Positions 1 through 9,593 are shown, counted from the first letter of the stretch. The stretch: 64,000 nucleotides of DNA from Aquabacter sediminis (GCF_028863665.1 NZ_JARBFX010000004.1:310001-374000); one strand, 5' to 3'. Notes: generated by a model from the sequence alone, not told the origin. Numbers and translations: made by a program.

Positions 1-281
1 TGCTGGACCCGGACAATCCCCGCTCTTTGGCCTTCCAGGTGCAGCGCATGGCGGCCCATCTCCAGGTGCTGCCCGGCCGCAATCCCGACGAGCCGCCGCC
101 ACTGTCGGAGCGCATCATCGCCCGCATGCGCGCCGACCTCATCGCTTCCAGCGCCGAGACGTTCGAGTTCGAGGATTTCGACGCCCTGGAGCAGGATTTG
201 ATGCTGCTCTCGGACGAGATTTCCACCCATTATTTCATCCAGGGGCCCGCCGCCGACGCGGAATGGCACGGTCCGAACTGA
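1..281 (+). CDS. Alpha-E domain protein (DUF403), C-terminal fragment
   Basis: The reading frame is open from the left edge of the window, so the start lies outside; 92 codons are visible. The visible part begins LDPDNPRSLAFQVQRM, a signature of the C-terminal half of alpha-E (DUF403) proteins, and ends in an acidic stretch around FEFEDFDAL. These proteins have no settled biochemical role. In proteobacteria they lie next to circularly permuted ATP-grasp proteins and bacterial transglutaminase-like proteins, which fits the next gene, starting 8 bases after this stop. Family call is by recognition of the motif and the neighbour. Confidence 0.8.
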   Translation, partial: LDPDNPRSLAFQVQRMAAHLQVLPGRNPDEPPPLSERIIARMRADLIASSAETFEFEDFDALEQDLMLLSDEISTHYFIQGPAADAEWHGPN

Positions 282-288
282 GGTGGCC

Positions 289-1197
289 ATGCTCTACGAC
301 GTGCGCCAGACCACCACTTATACCTATGGCACAACCGTGCGCTCGGCCCGGCAGGTGCTGCGCATGACGCCGGTGGACCGCATGCCCCACCAGCATGTCA
401 TCGCCCATATGCTGAACACCCAGCCGCGCCCCAGCGAGCTGGAGCAGGGCACGGATTTCTTCGGCAATGCGGTGGCCTGGGCCACCTTCGACACGCCCCA
501 TGACCGGCTGGACATCTCCACCCGCGCCCGCATCGAGGTGCATCCGGTGGTGCTGCCCGATCCCGAGGCGACGCCCATGGTGGATGCGGTGCGCCGCGAG
601 GCGTTCGCCAGCACGGACCTTGGACCAGCCTCGCCGGTCCATGCGCTCTATCCCAGCCGCGCCATTCCCCTTGATGGCGAAATCACCGACTGGACCGCCC
701 AGAGCTGCCCCGCCAACCGGCCCATCCTCGCCGCCGCGCTGGAGGTGATGACGCGCATCCATGATGACTTCGCCTATATGCCCGGCACCACCGACGTCAC
801 CACCTTGCCGGCGGAAGCCTTCGCCGCCCGGCGCGGGGTCTGCCAGGACTTCGCGCATGTGATGATCGCCGGCTTCCGGGGCCTTGGCCTGCCGGCGCGC
901 TATGTGTCCGGCTATCTGCGCACCGTGCCCCCGCCCGGCCAGGAGCGTCTCGCCGGCGCCGATGCCACCCATGCCTGGGCCGAGGTGTGGTGCGGGCCGA
1001 TCCTCGGCTGGGTGGGGCTCGACCCCACCAATTCCATCCCCGCCGGGGAAGATCACATCATCCTTGCCATCGGCCGGGACTATGCGGACGTGGCCCCCGT
1101 GGACGGCGTCATTGTCGCCTCGGGCGAGCACGGGCTGGCGGTGGGCGTGGATGTGATCCCGGTGGAAAAGCCCTCGGCGGAGGCGCCGGCGTCCTGA
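289..1197 (+). CDS. Transglutaminase-like cysteine protease family protein
   Basis: 302 residues from ATG at 289; a GTG six bases upstream is also possible, but AGG at 281-283 is better spaced for the ATG. The N-terminal 80 residues are the beta-rich bacterial transglutaminase N-terminal region (YDVRQTTTYTYG). The core carries a Cys-His-Asp triad: Cys near 185 in RRGVCQDFAH, His near 228 in DATHAWAEVW, and Asp near 245 in GLDPTN. No signal peptide is seen. It sits in the usual operon with the alpha-E protein. Members of this group may act as peptidases or in peptide/amide chemistry, but the substrate is unknown. Confidence 0.85.
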   Translation: MLYDVRQTTTYTYGTTVRSARQVLRMTPVDRMPHQHVIAHMLNTQPRPSELEQGTDFFGNAVAWATFDTPHDRLDISTRARIEVHPVVLPDPEATPMVDAVRREAFASTDLGPASPVHALYPSRAIPLDGEITDWTAQSCPANRPILAAALEVMTRIHDDFAYMPGTTDVTTLPAEAFAARRGVCQDFAHVMIAGFRGLGLPARYVSGYLRTVPPPGQERLAGADATHAWAEVWCGPILGWVGLDPTNSIPAGEDHIILAIGRDYADVAPVDGVIVASGEHGLAVGVDVIPVEKPSAEAPAS

Positions 1198-1215
1198 ACG
1201 GTCGGCGCGCTTGGG

Positions 1216-3189
1216 TCACTGTGCGGCCGGGAAAGCCGGCGCGGCCTTCAGCACCATGGCGCGGTCTTCCGGCAGCATCAGCCCCTCGGCGACGAGGCCG
1301 TCGGCCGCCTTGGCCAGCGCCGCCTCATAGTCCTGCGCAGAGCCATAGCGGGCGGAGAGGGGCGCGCGGCTGTCGGAGTTGAGCTGCGTCTTGGGGAAAG
1401 CCACAAAGCTGCCGGTGAGGCTGCACAGTTCGCCCGGTGCGAAACCCTCGCGGCGCAGGTTCCAGCCCCAATAGGTGCCGAGCGGCGCGGCCACCGGCAC
1501 TTCCCGCACCCCGCCGAGCGCCATGCCGTCCCCATCCACCTTCGGCACCAGGATGGCATAGGCGGCGCCGTCCCTGGGCGGCACGGCGGTGTCGCGCACG
1601 TTCAGTCCATTCACCGGCGGGCGCGGCACGGTGCCCTCGATGCGCGGCAGGCCGAGCGTCTCGGGCGCCACCAGGGCCTCCTTGCCGGCCGGATAGACCG
1701 AAGCGCGCGGCGCCTTGCCGCCCCTCACCCAGTCCTTCATGGCCACCGTCAGCGCCCGCAATGTGGGGCCGACGCTCAGGGGATTGGTGGGAAAAAGGCA
1801 GGTCTTGTCGGCGCGCGATGAGGCGCCCCACGCATTGAAATGCGGCGCTCCCGCCAGGAAGAACAGGCGCACCGTCTCCGGCATGGTCAGGGCCGTGCCG
1901 TCGGGGGCGGTGGAGACGAGAGCCGCGCGGCCCTGCCAGAACTCGGTGGAGGTGTCGGTGTGGATCACTTTCGGGCAGGTCTGCGTCGCCCCGCAGGCCT
2001 TCAGGATGCCGTCCGTGCGGCCGCTCACCGGGTCGGTCATGTCCACATAAGTGAAGGGGAACTGATCGCCGGGATAATCGTGGTCCTCGTGCTGGCGGGA
2101 GTAGCGCCCGGGCTGGGCGAAGGGATCGTTGGTGAAGGTCTTCCGGGAGCCGGCAATGTGCGGCATGACGCCGTCGAAGACAGGCTTGCCGCCTGCGTCC
2201 GCATTGAAGCCCTGGTAGACGAGATCGCGCAGGAAGCGGCCGGACTGGGAAATGCCGAGGCCGATCGTGTGGTCGATGGGGCCGACCGGGCTCTTCACCC
2301 CTTCAGGTCCATGGCCGCGCAGGAAGGAGACGAGGTCCGCCGTGGCGATGAAGCCGAGGCCGGCGGGCACCGCGTCGCGGGCCGGATAGATGAACTCATA
2401 GATGGCCCCGCCATCGAGGCCCGCCGGGCGGGTGATCTCCACGGTCTGGGCGTCCACGAAGCGGAAGGAGAGGCCGGCGGGCGTCGCGCGGGCATCGCCC
2501 GTCTTCGCGCGCACGGTGAGGGTGGCCTTGGCGGGGTCGAGGTCGGCGGCCGGATAGGTGAGCTTGGCCGTGCTGACGGGTTTGGCATCCTCGAAAATGA
2601 ATTCCTCGCGGGAGGGGGCGGTGACGCCCGCCAGCACCGGCAGGGCGATGTCCATGAGCGTGTCGCCCAGGTCCGTCTGCCAGCCGCTCCATACGATCGT
2701 GAAGCCCTGGCGCATCAGGAAGCCGTCGCCGGGATCGTCCACCGTGAAGGCGGGACCGGCCTTGGTCACCGCGTTCAGCAGGGGGAAAGACAGGTTCCGC
2801 CCCCGATTGGGCACCTCGTAGAACAGGGTCCGCGCCCCGGCGGCCGCGTCGAGGGGTGCGAGGATCACCATCTCGGTGGAGAATTCCACCTCGCCCTTGG
2901 CGTTCACCGGCGCCTTGTCGATGCCCGCCACCTTCCGCGCGCGTTCCGACTTGGGATCGATGGCGAAGTGCACCCGCGCCTCGATCTTCTCATAGGCGCC
3001 GGCACCGCCGAAGCTGCGGCCGTCATAGGCTGGGGTGCGCTTGAGGTCCTCAAGCCGCGTCACCTCTGCCGCCGCCGGACCGAGAAGGGCGCCGGAGGCT
3101 GCGAGGACAAGCGGCACGGCCAGGGCGCCGGTGCGGCGCGGGGGAAGGCCGGCTTTTCGGGCGGTGCGCGGGCGGGTGGGCTTGGTCAT
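1216..3189 (-). CDS. Exported alpha/beta hydrolase domain protein
   Basis: 657 residues, opening with a basic segment and a hydrophobic stretch ending in GPAAAEV near residue 42, so a signal peptide is likely. The body matches the large alpha/beta-hydrolase domain family (Abhydrolase_10 type): TLFYEVPNRGRN near 122 and a probable nucleophile Ser near 316 in GISQSGRFLRD. The substrate is unknown; the family contains esterase-like proteins. It lies about 140 bases after the TRAP permease on the same strand and could be read through from the malonate operon, but a GC hairpin lies between them, so a separate transcript is equally possible. Confidence 0.75.
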   Translation of the reverse strand: MTKPTRPRTARKAGLPPRRTGALAVPLVLAASGALLGPAAAEVTRLEDLKRTPAYDGRSFGGAGAYEKIEARVHFAIDPKSERARKVAGIDKAPVNAKGEVEFSTEMVILAPLDAAAGARTLFYEVPNRGRNLSFPLLNAVTKAGPAFTVDDPGDGFLMRQGFTIVWSGWQTDLGDTLMDIALPVLAGVTAPSREEFIFEDAKPVSTAKLTYPAADLDPAKATLTVRAKTGDARATPAGLSFRFVDAQTVEITRPAGLDGGAIYEFIYPARDAVPAGLGFIATADLVSFLRGHGPEGVKSPVGPIDHTIGLGISQSGRFLRDLVYQGFNADAGGKPVFDGVMPHIAGSRKTFTNDPFAQPGRYSRQHEDHDYPGDQFPFTYVDMTDPVSGRTDGILKACGATQTCPKVIHTDTSTEFWQGRAALVSTAPDGTALTMPETVRLFFLAGAPHFNAWGASSRADKTCLFPTNPLSVGPTLRALTVAMKDWVRGGKAPRASVYPAGKEALVAPETLGLPRIEGTVPRPPVNGLNVRDTAVPPRDGAAYAILVPKVDGDGMALGGVREVPVAAPLGTYWGWNLRREGFAPGELCSLTGSFVAFPKTQLNSDSRAPLSARYGSAQDYEAALAKAADGLVAEGLMLPEDRAMVLKAAPAFPAAQ

Positions 3190-3300
3190 GCGTGTCCTCC
3201 CCCGCGGTGTGCGGGTGCGCGGGCCGGCGCGGCCGGCGGGTGAAGCGTTGCCGGCTGAGCCGGCCCGCAGACGGGCGAAAGGGAGACGTGGTGCGGAACG

Positions 3301-3322
3301 GCCCGCCCCCGCCGGGGCGGGC
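3301..3322 (-). terminator. GC-rich hairpin after matM
   Basis: Nine-base perfect arms (3301-3309 and 3314-3322) with a four-base loop, 11 bases beyond the stop of the TRAP large permease. No T-run follows on the minus strand, so it may be a pause or mRNA-end structure rather than a full intrinsic terminator. Confidence 0.45.
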
Positions 3323-3333
3323 AGGGGGCCCCC

Positions 3334-4659
3334 TTATTGGGCCGGGCCCATCACCAGGTCCGGCAGCCAGGTGGCGATGCCCGGGAAGATGGAGAGAATG
3401 ATGATGCCGAGGATCATGGTCAGCACATAGGGGAAGGCCCCCCACAGCACCTCGCTGGTGCGCACCTGCGGGGCAATGGCATTGACCACGAACAGGTTGA
3501 GCCCCACCGGCGGCGTGATGAGCCCGATCTCCATATTGATGGTCAGCACCACGGCGAACCAATAGGGATCGAAGCCCGAGCTGACGATGATGGGATAGAG
3601 CAGGGGGGCGGACATCACGATGATGGCCACCGGCGGCAGGAACATGCCGGCCACCAGGAGGAAGACGTTGATGAGCCCCATCAGCACCCAGCGGTTCACC
3701 TCCAGCCCGGCGATGGAGGCGGCGACCGACTGGGTGATGAAGAGCGAGGACAAGGCGAAGGCGAACAGCTCCGCCGAGGCCATGATCATCATGATCATCA
3801 CGCTCTCGCGCATGGTGGAGCTGAAGATTTCGATGATGGGCTTTGGCTGGAACAGCCGGTACATGATGATGACGACGCCCAGCGTCAGGAAGGCGCCCGC
3901 GCCCGCTGCCTCGGAGGGGGTGGCCACCCCGCCATAGAGCACATAGAGCGTGCCGGCGATGATGAGCAGGAAGGGCGTCACCTTCGGCAGGGCGGCGAAT
4001 TTCTCGCCCAGCGTGAAGACCTTGCCGGCATTGTCGAACGAGAACTTCTTGCGCCGGCAGTCGATCAGCGCCCAGGCCATGAACATGGCGGTGAGCATGA
4101 GGCCCGGCATCACGCCGGCCAGGAAGAGGCGGCCGATGGAGGTCTCGGTGGCGATGCCATAGACGATAAGCGTCACCGAGGGCGGGATGAGGATGCCGAG
4201 CGTGCCGCCCGCGCAGATGGAGCCGGTGGCCACCGAGGCGGGATAGCCGCGCTTCAGCATCTCCGGGATGCCCATCTTGCCGATGGCGGCGCAGGTGGCG
4301 GGGCTCGACCCGGTCATGCCGGCGAAGATGGCGCAGGCGCCGATATTGGACAGGACGAGGCCGCCGGGCACCCGGTTCAGCCAACGGTCCAGCGCCTCGT
4401 AAAGGTCGCGCCCGGCCGGCGTCGCGGCCACCGCCGCACCCATGAGCACGAACATGGGGATGGAGACATAGGCCAGCGAGGCGATGCCGGCGAACATGGT
4501 CTCTGCCAGCACCTCGAACACGCCGGGGCCGGAGGCGATCAGAAGGCCGCCAATGGCGGACAGGCCGAGGGCAAAGGCGATGGGCATGCCGGTGGCGAGC
4601 AGCGCCAGCAGGAGGCCGACAATCACAAGCCCGGACAGGGTGGGAGACAGGGCCATCAT
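3334..4659 (-). CDS. matM: TRAP transporter large permease (DctM family), probable malonate carrier
   Basis: 441 residues from ATG at 4659; this ATG overlaps the TGA of the small permease (ATGA), which decides the start over a longer open frame. The sequence is almost wholly hydrophobic with about 12 membrane segments, beginning MMALSPTLSGLVIVG, and has the DctM landmarks PMFVLMGAAVAATP and GMTGSSPATCAAIGKMG. It forms the sodium-coupled transport unit with the small permease and the periplasmic binding protein. The order matA-matB-matP-matQ-matM matches the rhizobial malonate operon described as matPQMAB, so malonate is the inferred substrate. Confidence 0.88.
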   Translation of the reverse strand: MMALSPTLSGLVIVGLLLALLATGMPIAFALGLSAIGGLLIASGPGVFEVLAETMFAGIASLAYVSIPMFVLMGAAVAATPAGRDLYEALDRWLNRVPGGLVLSNIGACAIFAGMTGSSPATCAAIGKMGIPEMLKRGYPASVATGSICAGGTLGILIPPSVTLIVYGIATETSIGRLFLAGVMPGLMLTAMFMAWALIDCRRKKFSFDNAGKVFTLGEKFAALPKVTPFLLIIAGTLYVLYGGVATPSEAAGAGAFLTLGVVIIMYRLFQPKPIIEIFSSTMRESVMIMMIMASAELFAFALSSLFITQSVAASIAGLEVNRWVLMGLINVFLLVAGMFLPPVAIIVMSAPLLYPIIVSSGFDPYWFAVVLTINMEIGLITPPVGLNLFVVNAIAPQVRTSEVLWGAFPYVLTMILGIIILSIFPGIATWLPDLVMGPAQ

Positions 4660-5162
4660 GCGTGTTCTCCGAACGGGCCACGGCCCTGCACCCGGCGGAT
4701 GATCTCGGCCACATATTGCAGGGAGAGGAGGATGAACCCCACAGGCAGCGGCAGCAGCGGCACCCACAAGGTGATGGCGGCCACCGTGGAGGTGCGCCAT
4801 TCATTCACATAGGCTTCGTGGAAGAAGATCAGGCTCGCCACGCTCATGGCGAGGCAGAAGAGCAGCCCGAAGCCGGCGCCGATAAGACCCAGCAGCCGGC
4901 GCGGGCCGGGCGGCATCACCATTTCGATCACGTCGACGCCCACATGGCCGCGGGTCAGCAGCACATAGGGCGCGCCGAGAAAGACGGCGGCGGTGGCGGT
5001 GAAGATCACGAAGTCGGTCTGCCAGATGGTGGGCGCCCGGAACACGTAGCGCAGGAAGATCATCTGGCAGGTCACCAGCATGGCGCCGATGAGCATCAGC
5101 GCCGCGATGACGCCGGCAAGCTTCGAGAGCATGTCCACGGCGGATAGGAACAGGCGGGTCAT
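4656..5162 (-). CDS. matQ: TRAP transporter small permease (DctQ family)
   Basis: 168 residues with four predicted membrane segments and the DctQ-type stretch around FLRYVFRAPTIWQTDFV (residues about 31-47). It is translationally coupled to the large permease by an ATGA overlap and follows the binding protein by 98 bases. DctQ subunits bind DctM and are needed for TRAP transport. The malonate assignment rests on the operon, not on this sequence. Confidence 0.87.
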   Translation of the reverse strand: MTRLFLSAVDMLSKLAGVIAALMLIGAMLVTCQMIFLRYVFRAPTIWQTDFVIFTATAAVFLGAPYVLLTRGHVGVDVIEMVMPPGPRRLLGLIGAGFGLLFCLAMSVASLIFFHEAYVNEWRTSTVAAITLWVPLLPLPVGFILLSLQYVAEIIRRVQGRGPFGEHA

Positions 5163-5226
5163 GGATCAGCCTTGGGCGGAAGGAACCGGACGCGGGAGGT
5201 CTGGACGCGAAAGGGGTGCGGGCGTT

Positions 5227-5254
5227 GCCGGCTCCCCCGTGCGGGAGAGCCGGC
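5227..5254 (-). other. Hairpin between matP and matQ
   Basis: Eight-base perfect arms (5227-5234 and 5247-5254) with extra CCC/GGG pairing inside, 6 bases past the stop of the binding-protein gene. A stable hairpin at this place commonly protects the upstream part of the message and raises binding-protein expression over the permeases. This role is inferred. Confidence 0.5.
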
Positions 5255-5260
5255 GGGGCC

Positions 5261-6298
5261 TCACTGGACCGCCAGGGCCTTCTTGATCAGCTCGTCGCCG
5301 CCCTTCACCTTCTCGGAGAAGTTCTTGTACGAGCTTTCCTGCGCCACCTTCAGCCAGGCGTCATAGTCGGAGGCGGACATCTCCACCACTTCGACGCCGG
5401 CCTTCTTGAAGGTGTCGATCAGCTTCTGGTCCGCATTCTTCACCTGCTCGGCGAACCAGGCCTGCGCTTTCTTGCCGGCGTCCAGGATCGCCTTCTGCTG
5501 GTCGGGCTTGAGGCGGTTGAACACCTGCTTGGACATCAGCACCGGCTCGTACATGAACCAGAGCGCATTCTTGCCCGGCGCGGTCAGGCACTTGACCTGC
5601 TCGTAGAGGCGATAGGAGACGAAGCTCTCGGACGAGGTGTTGGTGGCATCCAGAACGCCGGTCTGCATGCCCGAATAGATTTCGGACGACGGCATGGAGG
5701 CGATGGAGGCCCCCGCCGCCGCCAGCATCTGTTCGAAGGCGGGGCCGGCGGCGCGCGTCACCTGTCCCTTGATGCTCTCGGGATTGGTGATGCAGCCCTT
5801 CTTGGAGGCGAAGGCGCCGGACAGCCAGGCATCGGCGATGACGATGGCGCCCTGGGCCTCCACGATCTTCTTGATCTCCACCATGAAGGGCGAGTCATTG
5901 AGGCGCTCGGCGCGGTCGAAATTGCGCACCAGCCCCGGCATGAGGGTGGCGGAGAATTGCGGCACGCGGCCGGAGGCGTAGTCCAGGGGGAAAGAGGAGA
6001 TGTCCAGCTGGCCCTTGGTCAGCGCGCCCCATTGCTCGTTGGGCTTGTAGAGGGAGGCGCCGGGAAAGACCTGGATCTTCAGGCCCACATTGGCCGCTTC
6101 CACGTCGCGGGCAATCATCTGGACCATTTCGTCGCGCGGATCGCCCTTGCCGCCGGGAAACTGGTGCGAAGCACGCAACGTGATGTCCTGCGCCAGAGCC
6201 GGGGCGGTCATCAGCAGGCAGGCGCCGGCGGCATAGGCCATCTGGCGCAAGGTGAAGCGACGGGTACGGGGGGCTTGGGCCCGGGGGAATCCGGTCAT
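5261..6298 (-). CDS. matP: TRAP transporter substrate-binding protein (DctP family)
   Basis: 345 residues from ATG at 6298, chosen because AAGGAGA lies just upstream and a signal peptide (to about ACLLMTAPALAQ) follows directly. The mature part begins ITLRASHQFPGG and contains the TRAP-binding-protein features FPGASLYKPNEQWGAL and the region QVTRAAGPAFEQM, where the carboxylate-binding arginine is expected. It delivers substrate in the periplasm to the DctQM permease encoded downstream. Its place between malonyl-CoA synthetase and the permeases supports malonate or a related dicarboxylate. Confidence 0.87.
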   Translation of the reverse strand: MTGFPRAQAPRTRRFTLRQMAYAAGACLLMTAPALAQDITLRASHQFPGGKGDPRDEMVQMIARDVEAANVGLKIQVFPGASLYKPNEQWGALTKGQLDISSFPLDYASGRVPQFSATLMPGLVRNFDRAERLNDSPFMVEIKKIVEAQGAIVIADAWLSGAFASKKGCITNPESIKGQVTRAAGPAFEQMLAAAGASIASMPSSEIYSGMQTGVLDATNTSSESFVSYRLYEQVKCLTAPGKNALWFMYEPVLMSKQVFNRLKPDQQKAILDAGKKAQAWFAEQVKNADQKLIDTFKKAGVEVVEMSASDYDAWLKVAQESSYKNFSEKVKGGDELIKKALAVQ

Positions 6299-6511
6299 GG
6301 CATTCTCCTTGTGGCGGCCGAAAAGGCGGCCTTGGCGTTTCCTCGGATGCCGCCCGGTATCAGGTGCGGCGTGACGCTCTCGCGTGAAGTTCCGCGCGCG
6401 GTGACCACGCTGCGGCCCGTGCGGCTTGGCGGCCGGGACGGGTTTCTTGTTTCGCCGCCGGCGGACCGGCGGCGTTTTCATGGTCCGGTGGCCGCTGCGG
6501 CCGGTCCGGTG

Positions 6512-8047
6512 TTACGCGGCGGACTGGTACGCGTCCTTGTAGGTCTCGCGCAGCACGTTCTTCTGCACCTTGCCCATGGTGTTGCGGGGCAGTTCGTCGA
6601 CGAAGAAGACCCGCTTGGGCAGCTTGAACTTGGCGAGCCGCTCCTCCAGCGCCTTGTGAATCTCCGCCTCGGTGACGGTCGCACCCTTGGTGCGCACCAC
6701 CACGGCGGTCACGCCCTCTCCGAAATCCTTGTGCGGCAGGCCGATGACGGCGCTTTCCAGCACGCCGGGAATGGCGTCGATCTCGCCCTCGATCTCTTTC
6801 GGGTAGACATTGAAGCCGCCGGTGATGACGAGATCCTTGCCGCGCCCGACAATGTGGACATAGCCGTCCCCATCCACCTTGCCGAGATCGCCGGTGATGA
6901 AGAAGCCGTCATGGAATTCCGAGGCGGTCTTCTCCGGCATGCGCCAATAGCCCTTGAACACGTTCGGGCCCTTCACCTCGATCATGCCGATCTCGTCGGT
7001 GCCTACAACCGCGCCGGTTTCCGGATTGGTCACCCGCAGGTCGATGCCCGGAAGAGGGAAGCCCACGGTGCCGGCCCGCCGGTCCCCATCATAGGGGTTG
7101 GAGGTGTTCATGCCGGTCTCGGTCATGCCATAGCGCTCCAGGATCGCCTGTCCTGTGCGCTCGCGGAAGGCGCGGTGCGTCTCGGCGAGCAGCGGGGCGG
7201 AGCCGGAAACGAACAGGCGCATGTGGGCGGTGGCCTCGCGGGTGAGGCCGGGCTGGTCGAGGAGACGGGTGTAGAAGGTGGGCACGCCCATCAGGCTGGT
7301 GGCCTGCGGCATCAGGCCGAGGGCCTCGCGGGCGTCGAACTTCGGGCAGAAGATCATGGACGCGCCGGACAAGAGGATGATGTTGGTGGCCACGAACAGG
7401 CCGTGCGTATGGAAGATGGGCAGCGCGTGGATCAGCACGTCGTTCGACGTGAAGCGCCAATAGTCGCGCAGGGTCAAGGCGTTGGACAGGAGGTTCTCGT
7501 GCGAGAGCATGGCCCCCTTGGCCCGCCCCGTGGTCCCCGACGTGTAGAGGATGCCACCGAGGTCATCGGGCCCGCGCGGCACGTTTTCGAAGGTCTCCGG
7601 CAGGCCGGCGGCGCCCTCCGTCAGCGAACCCTTGCCGTCGGTGCCGAGCGTTTCCACATGGGGCACGCCGAGGCGGGTGGCGAGCGCGCGCATGTCATCA
7701 GCCACTTCCGGGCGCGCCACCATGACGGTGGGCTCGGCATCGGAAAGGAAGTACTCGATCTCCGCCAGCGTATAGGCGGTGTTGAGCGGCAGGTAGACCG
7801 CGCCCGCCCGCACGGCGGCAAGATAGAGCGCCAGCGCCGTCCAGGACTTCTCCACCTGCACCGCCACCCGGTCGCCGGGCTTCACGCCGCGGGCGACGAG
7901 CAGATGGGCGAGGCGCGCCGACAGGGCGAGCGCGTCCGCATATGTCTCGCGGCCACCATCGGGATGCAGCACGAGCGGCTTGTCGAGGGCCGGGATCGCC
8001 GCCTCGAAGGCGGAGAAGAGGTGGTTCTTCTTGGCAGGAGAGGTCAT
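6512..8047 (-). CDS. matB: Malonyl-CoA synthetase (malonate-CoA ligase)
   Basis: 511 residues, cytosolic, acyl-adenylate-forming superfamily. The ATP-binding P-loop YTSGTTGRAKGAM lies at 168-180, with ERYGMTETGMNTSNP and the hinge ITGDLGKVDGDGYVHIVGRGKD further on; the C-terminal lysine motif is ELPRNTMGKVQKNVLRE. The enzyme activates malonate with ATP and CoA. The gene overlaps malonyl-CoA decarboxylase by ATGA, the classical matA-matB pair, which separates it from other acyl-CoA synthetases. Together the two convert imported malonate to acetyl-CoA. Confidence 0.92.
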   Translation of the reverse strand: MTSPAKKNHLFSAFEAAIPALDKPLVLHPDGGRETYADALALSARLAHLLVARGVKPGDRVAVQVEKSWTALALYLAAVRAGAVYLPLNTAYTLAEIEYFLSDAEPTVMVARPEVADDMRALATRLGVPHVETLGTDGKGSLTEGAAGLPETFENVPRGPDDLGGILYTSGTTGRAKGAMLSHENLLSNALTLRDYWRFTSNDVLIHALPIFHTHGLFVATNIILLSGASMIFCPKFDAREALGLMPQATSLMGVPTFYTRLLDQPGLTREATAHMRLFVSGSAPLLAETHRAFRERTGQAILERYGMTETGMNTSNPYDGDRRAGTVGFPLPGIDLRVTNPETGAVVGTDEIGMIEVKGPNVFKGYWRMPEKTASEFHDGFFITGDLGKVDGDGYVHIVGRGKDLVITGGFNVYPKEIEGEIDAIPGVLESAVIGLPHKDFGEGVTAVVVRTKGATVTEAEIHKALEERLAKFKLPKRVFFVDELPRNTMGKVQKNVLRETYKDAYQSAA

Positions 8048-9414
8048 TGCACGGGCACCAGGCTGCGCGCGCTGGCCTCGCCGCGCAGCAGTTTCTTGAC
8101 AGGAGCGCTCGCCACGACCTCGCCCTTGCCGGCATAGGCTTCGTGGTTCTTCTCAATGTCGGCCAGGACATAGCGGTAGTTCACCATCAGGCCGGCGGCC
8201 TGGGCGATGCCCTTGGGCGAGAGGTCGCCCATGGGATTGATGCGTTCCAGCCGCGCGCCATTGCCGAGGTGAAAGCGCGCCACCGGGTCGAGCGGCTTGC
8301 CCTTGGCGGTGCGCGCCACCAGGAAATAATGGGCGGCGAGTGCGTTGATGACCGGCGTCAGCTCGGCGCGGGCGGCCTCGTCCGCCTCCCAGCCCGCCGT
8401 GTCGAGGCGCGTGAGCACCTGCCGGTCGGCCGGGGTGAGGATGGGCGAGGTCTCGTCCGCGCGGGTGCTGTTCACGAAGGCGCGGAAGCTGGGCACCGGG
8501 GAGAGCGTCACGAAGGTGGTGAGCGAGGGGATCTCGCGGGAGATTTCCTCCACCACCTGCTTGATGAGGAAGTGGCCGAAGGACACTCCGCCGAGCCCGC
8601 GCTGGCAATTGGAGATGGAATAGAACACCGCCGTGGTCGCCGTGCCCGGGTCGAGCGGGGCGCGGGTCTGGTCCAGGATGGGGGCGATGGCGCCGGGCGT
8701 CTCGCGCATGAGCGCCACTTCCACGAAGATCAGCGGCTCGTCCACCAGGGTGGGATGGAAGAAGGCGTAGCAGCGCCGGTCGGGCGTGTCGACGCGGGCG
8801 CGCAGGTCGTTCCAGTCCTTGATCTCGTGCACCGCCTCGTAGCGGATGATCTTTTCAAGGACATTGGCGGGTGTCGCCCAGTCGATGCGGCGCAGCACCA
8901 GAAACCCCCGATTGAACCAGGAGGAAAAGAGGTGGCCGAAGTCCCGGTCCACCGGCGCCAGGTCGGGCCGCAGCGCCATGGCGTCCATCAGGTGCTCGCG
9001 CATGCGCACCAATTGCCCGGTGGCGCCGGGGGCCATGTTGAAGCGGCGGAACAGCTCCTGCCGGCGCGGCTCGCTGGCATTGTGCAATTCGGCGATGGCC
9101 GCGTCCGAGCCCGTCTTGCCATAGGCGGCGACCGCTTTTTCCAGGCGCGGCAGGTCGGCGCCGAAGGTCTCGTGCAGGGCCTCGAAGAAGGCGATGCGCT
9201 CGCCGGTCTTCATGCGGGCATAGCGGTCGAGAATATCGGTGGCGAGCGCAACGCCGGAGGCCTCGCCCTTGCCGGACAGCAGGTCCTGGCACCGGTCCAC
9301 CAAGGTCGCCGCCTTGGTGGCGCCGCTCACCCGGCTGTTGCGGTCCAGGAGCGCCCGGCCGCGATCGGCAATGGAGTTCAGGAGGTCGCCGAAGAAGGAG
9401 GTGTTGGAGCTCAT
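8044..9414 (-). CDS. matA: Malonyl-CoA decarboxylase
   Basis: 456 residues from ATG at 9414, chosen for the AGGA just upstream; ATG at 9447 is an alternative. The C-terminal catalytic domain shows SISNCQRGLGGVSFGHFL, the segment TLSPVPSFRAF with the expected catalytic serine, and FHLGNGARLERINP with the catalytic histidine, all typical of MCD. The N-terminal 150 residues form the helical oligomerisation part. It releases CO2 from malonyl-CoA to give acetyl-CoA. First gene of the mat operon, divergent from the GntR regulator. Confidence 0.93.
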   Translation of the reverse strand: MSSNTSFFGDLLNSIADRGRALLDRNSRVSGATKAATLVDRCQDLLSGKGEASGVALATDILDRYARMKTGERIAFFEALHETFGADLPRLEKAVAAYGKTGSDAAIAELHNASEPRRQELFRRFNMAPGATGQLVRMREHLMDAMALRPDLAPVDRDFGHLFSSWFNRGFLVLRRIDWATPANVLEKIIRYEAVHEIKDWNDLRARVDTPDRRCYAFFHPTLVDEPLIFVEVALMRETPGAIAPILDQTRAPLDPGTATTAVFYSISNCQRGLGGVSFGHFLIKQVVEEISREIPSLTTFVTLSPVPSFRAFVNSTRADETSPILTPADRQVLTRLDTAGWEADEAARAELTPVINALAAHYFLVARTAKGKPLDPVARFHLGNGARLERINPMGDLSPKGIAQAAGLMVNYRYVLADIEKNHEAYAGKGEVVASAPVKKLLRGEASARSLVPVQ

Positions 9415-9562
9415 GGGGTCCTGTCCGCCTGTTCGATCAGTGTCCATTGGGCCGGTCTGCGGCCCGCATTGCAAGGCTGCCTTGGGGGCCTTTGGGACAT
9501 TGTGTGGGCAGATGAGGCATGGAGCAGAGCTTCCCCCGTCGTCCTACACATCTAAGAGCCGT

Positions 9563-9593
9563 TTGCATCATTCGTCAATCATCATGTATGCAA
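9563..9593. promoter_or_regulatory. Candidate MatR operator region
   Basis: The 241-base gap between matA and the GntR gene is AT-richer than its surroundings here. It contains TTGCAT (9563-9568) and ATGCAA (9588-9593) as spaced inverted hexamers; the right half, ATGTATGCAAG (9584-9594), looks like the TGTATACA-type core seen for FadR-type GntR regulators. Assignment is by position and weak symmetry only. Confidence 0.35.

Noticed and set aside
5216-8137. A plus-strand open frame of 973 codons
   Set aside because: It is antisense to matP and matB, whose proteins show complete family motifs. Its translation is rich in Gly, His and Arg without any fold pattern, as expected for antisense frames in GC-rich DNA.
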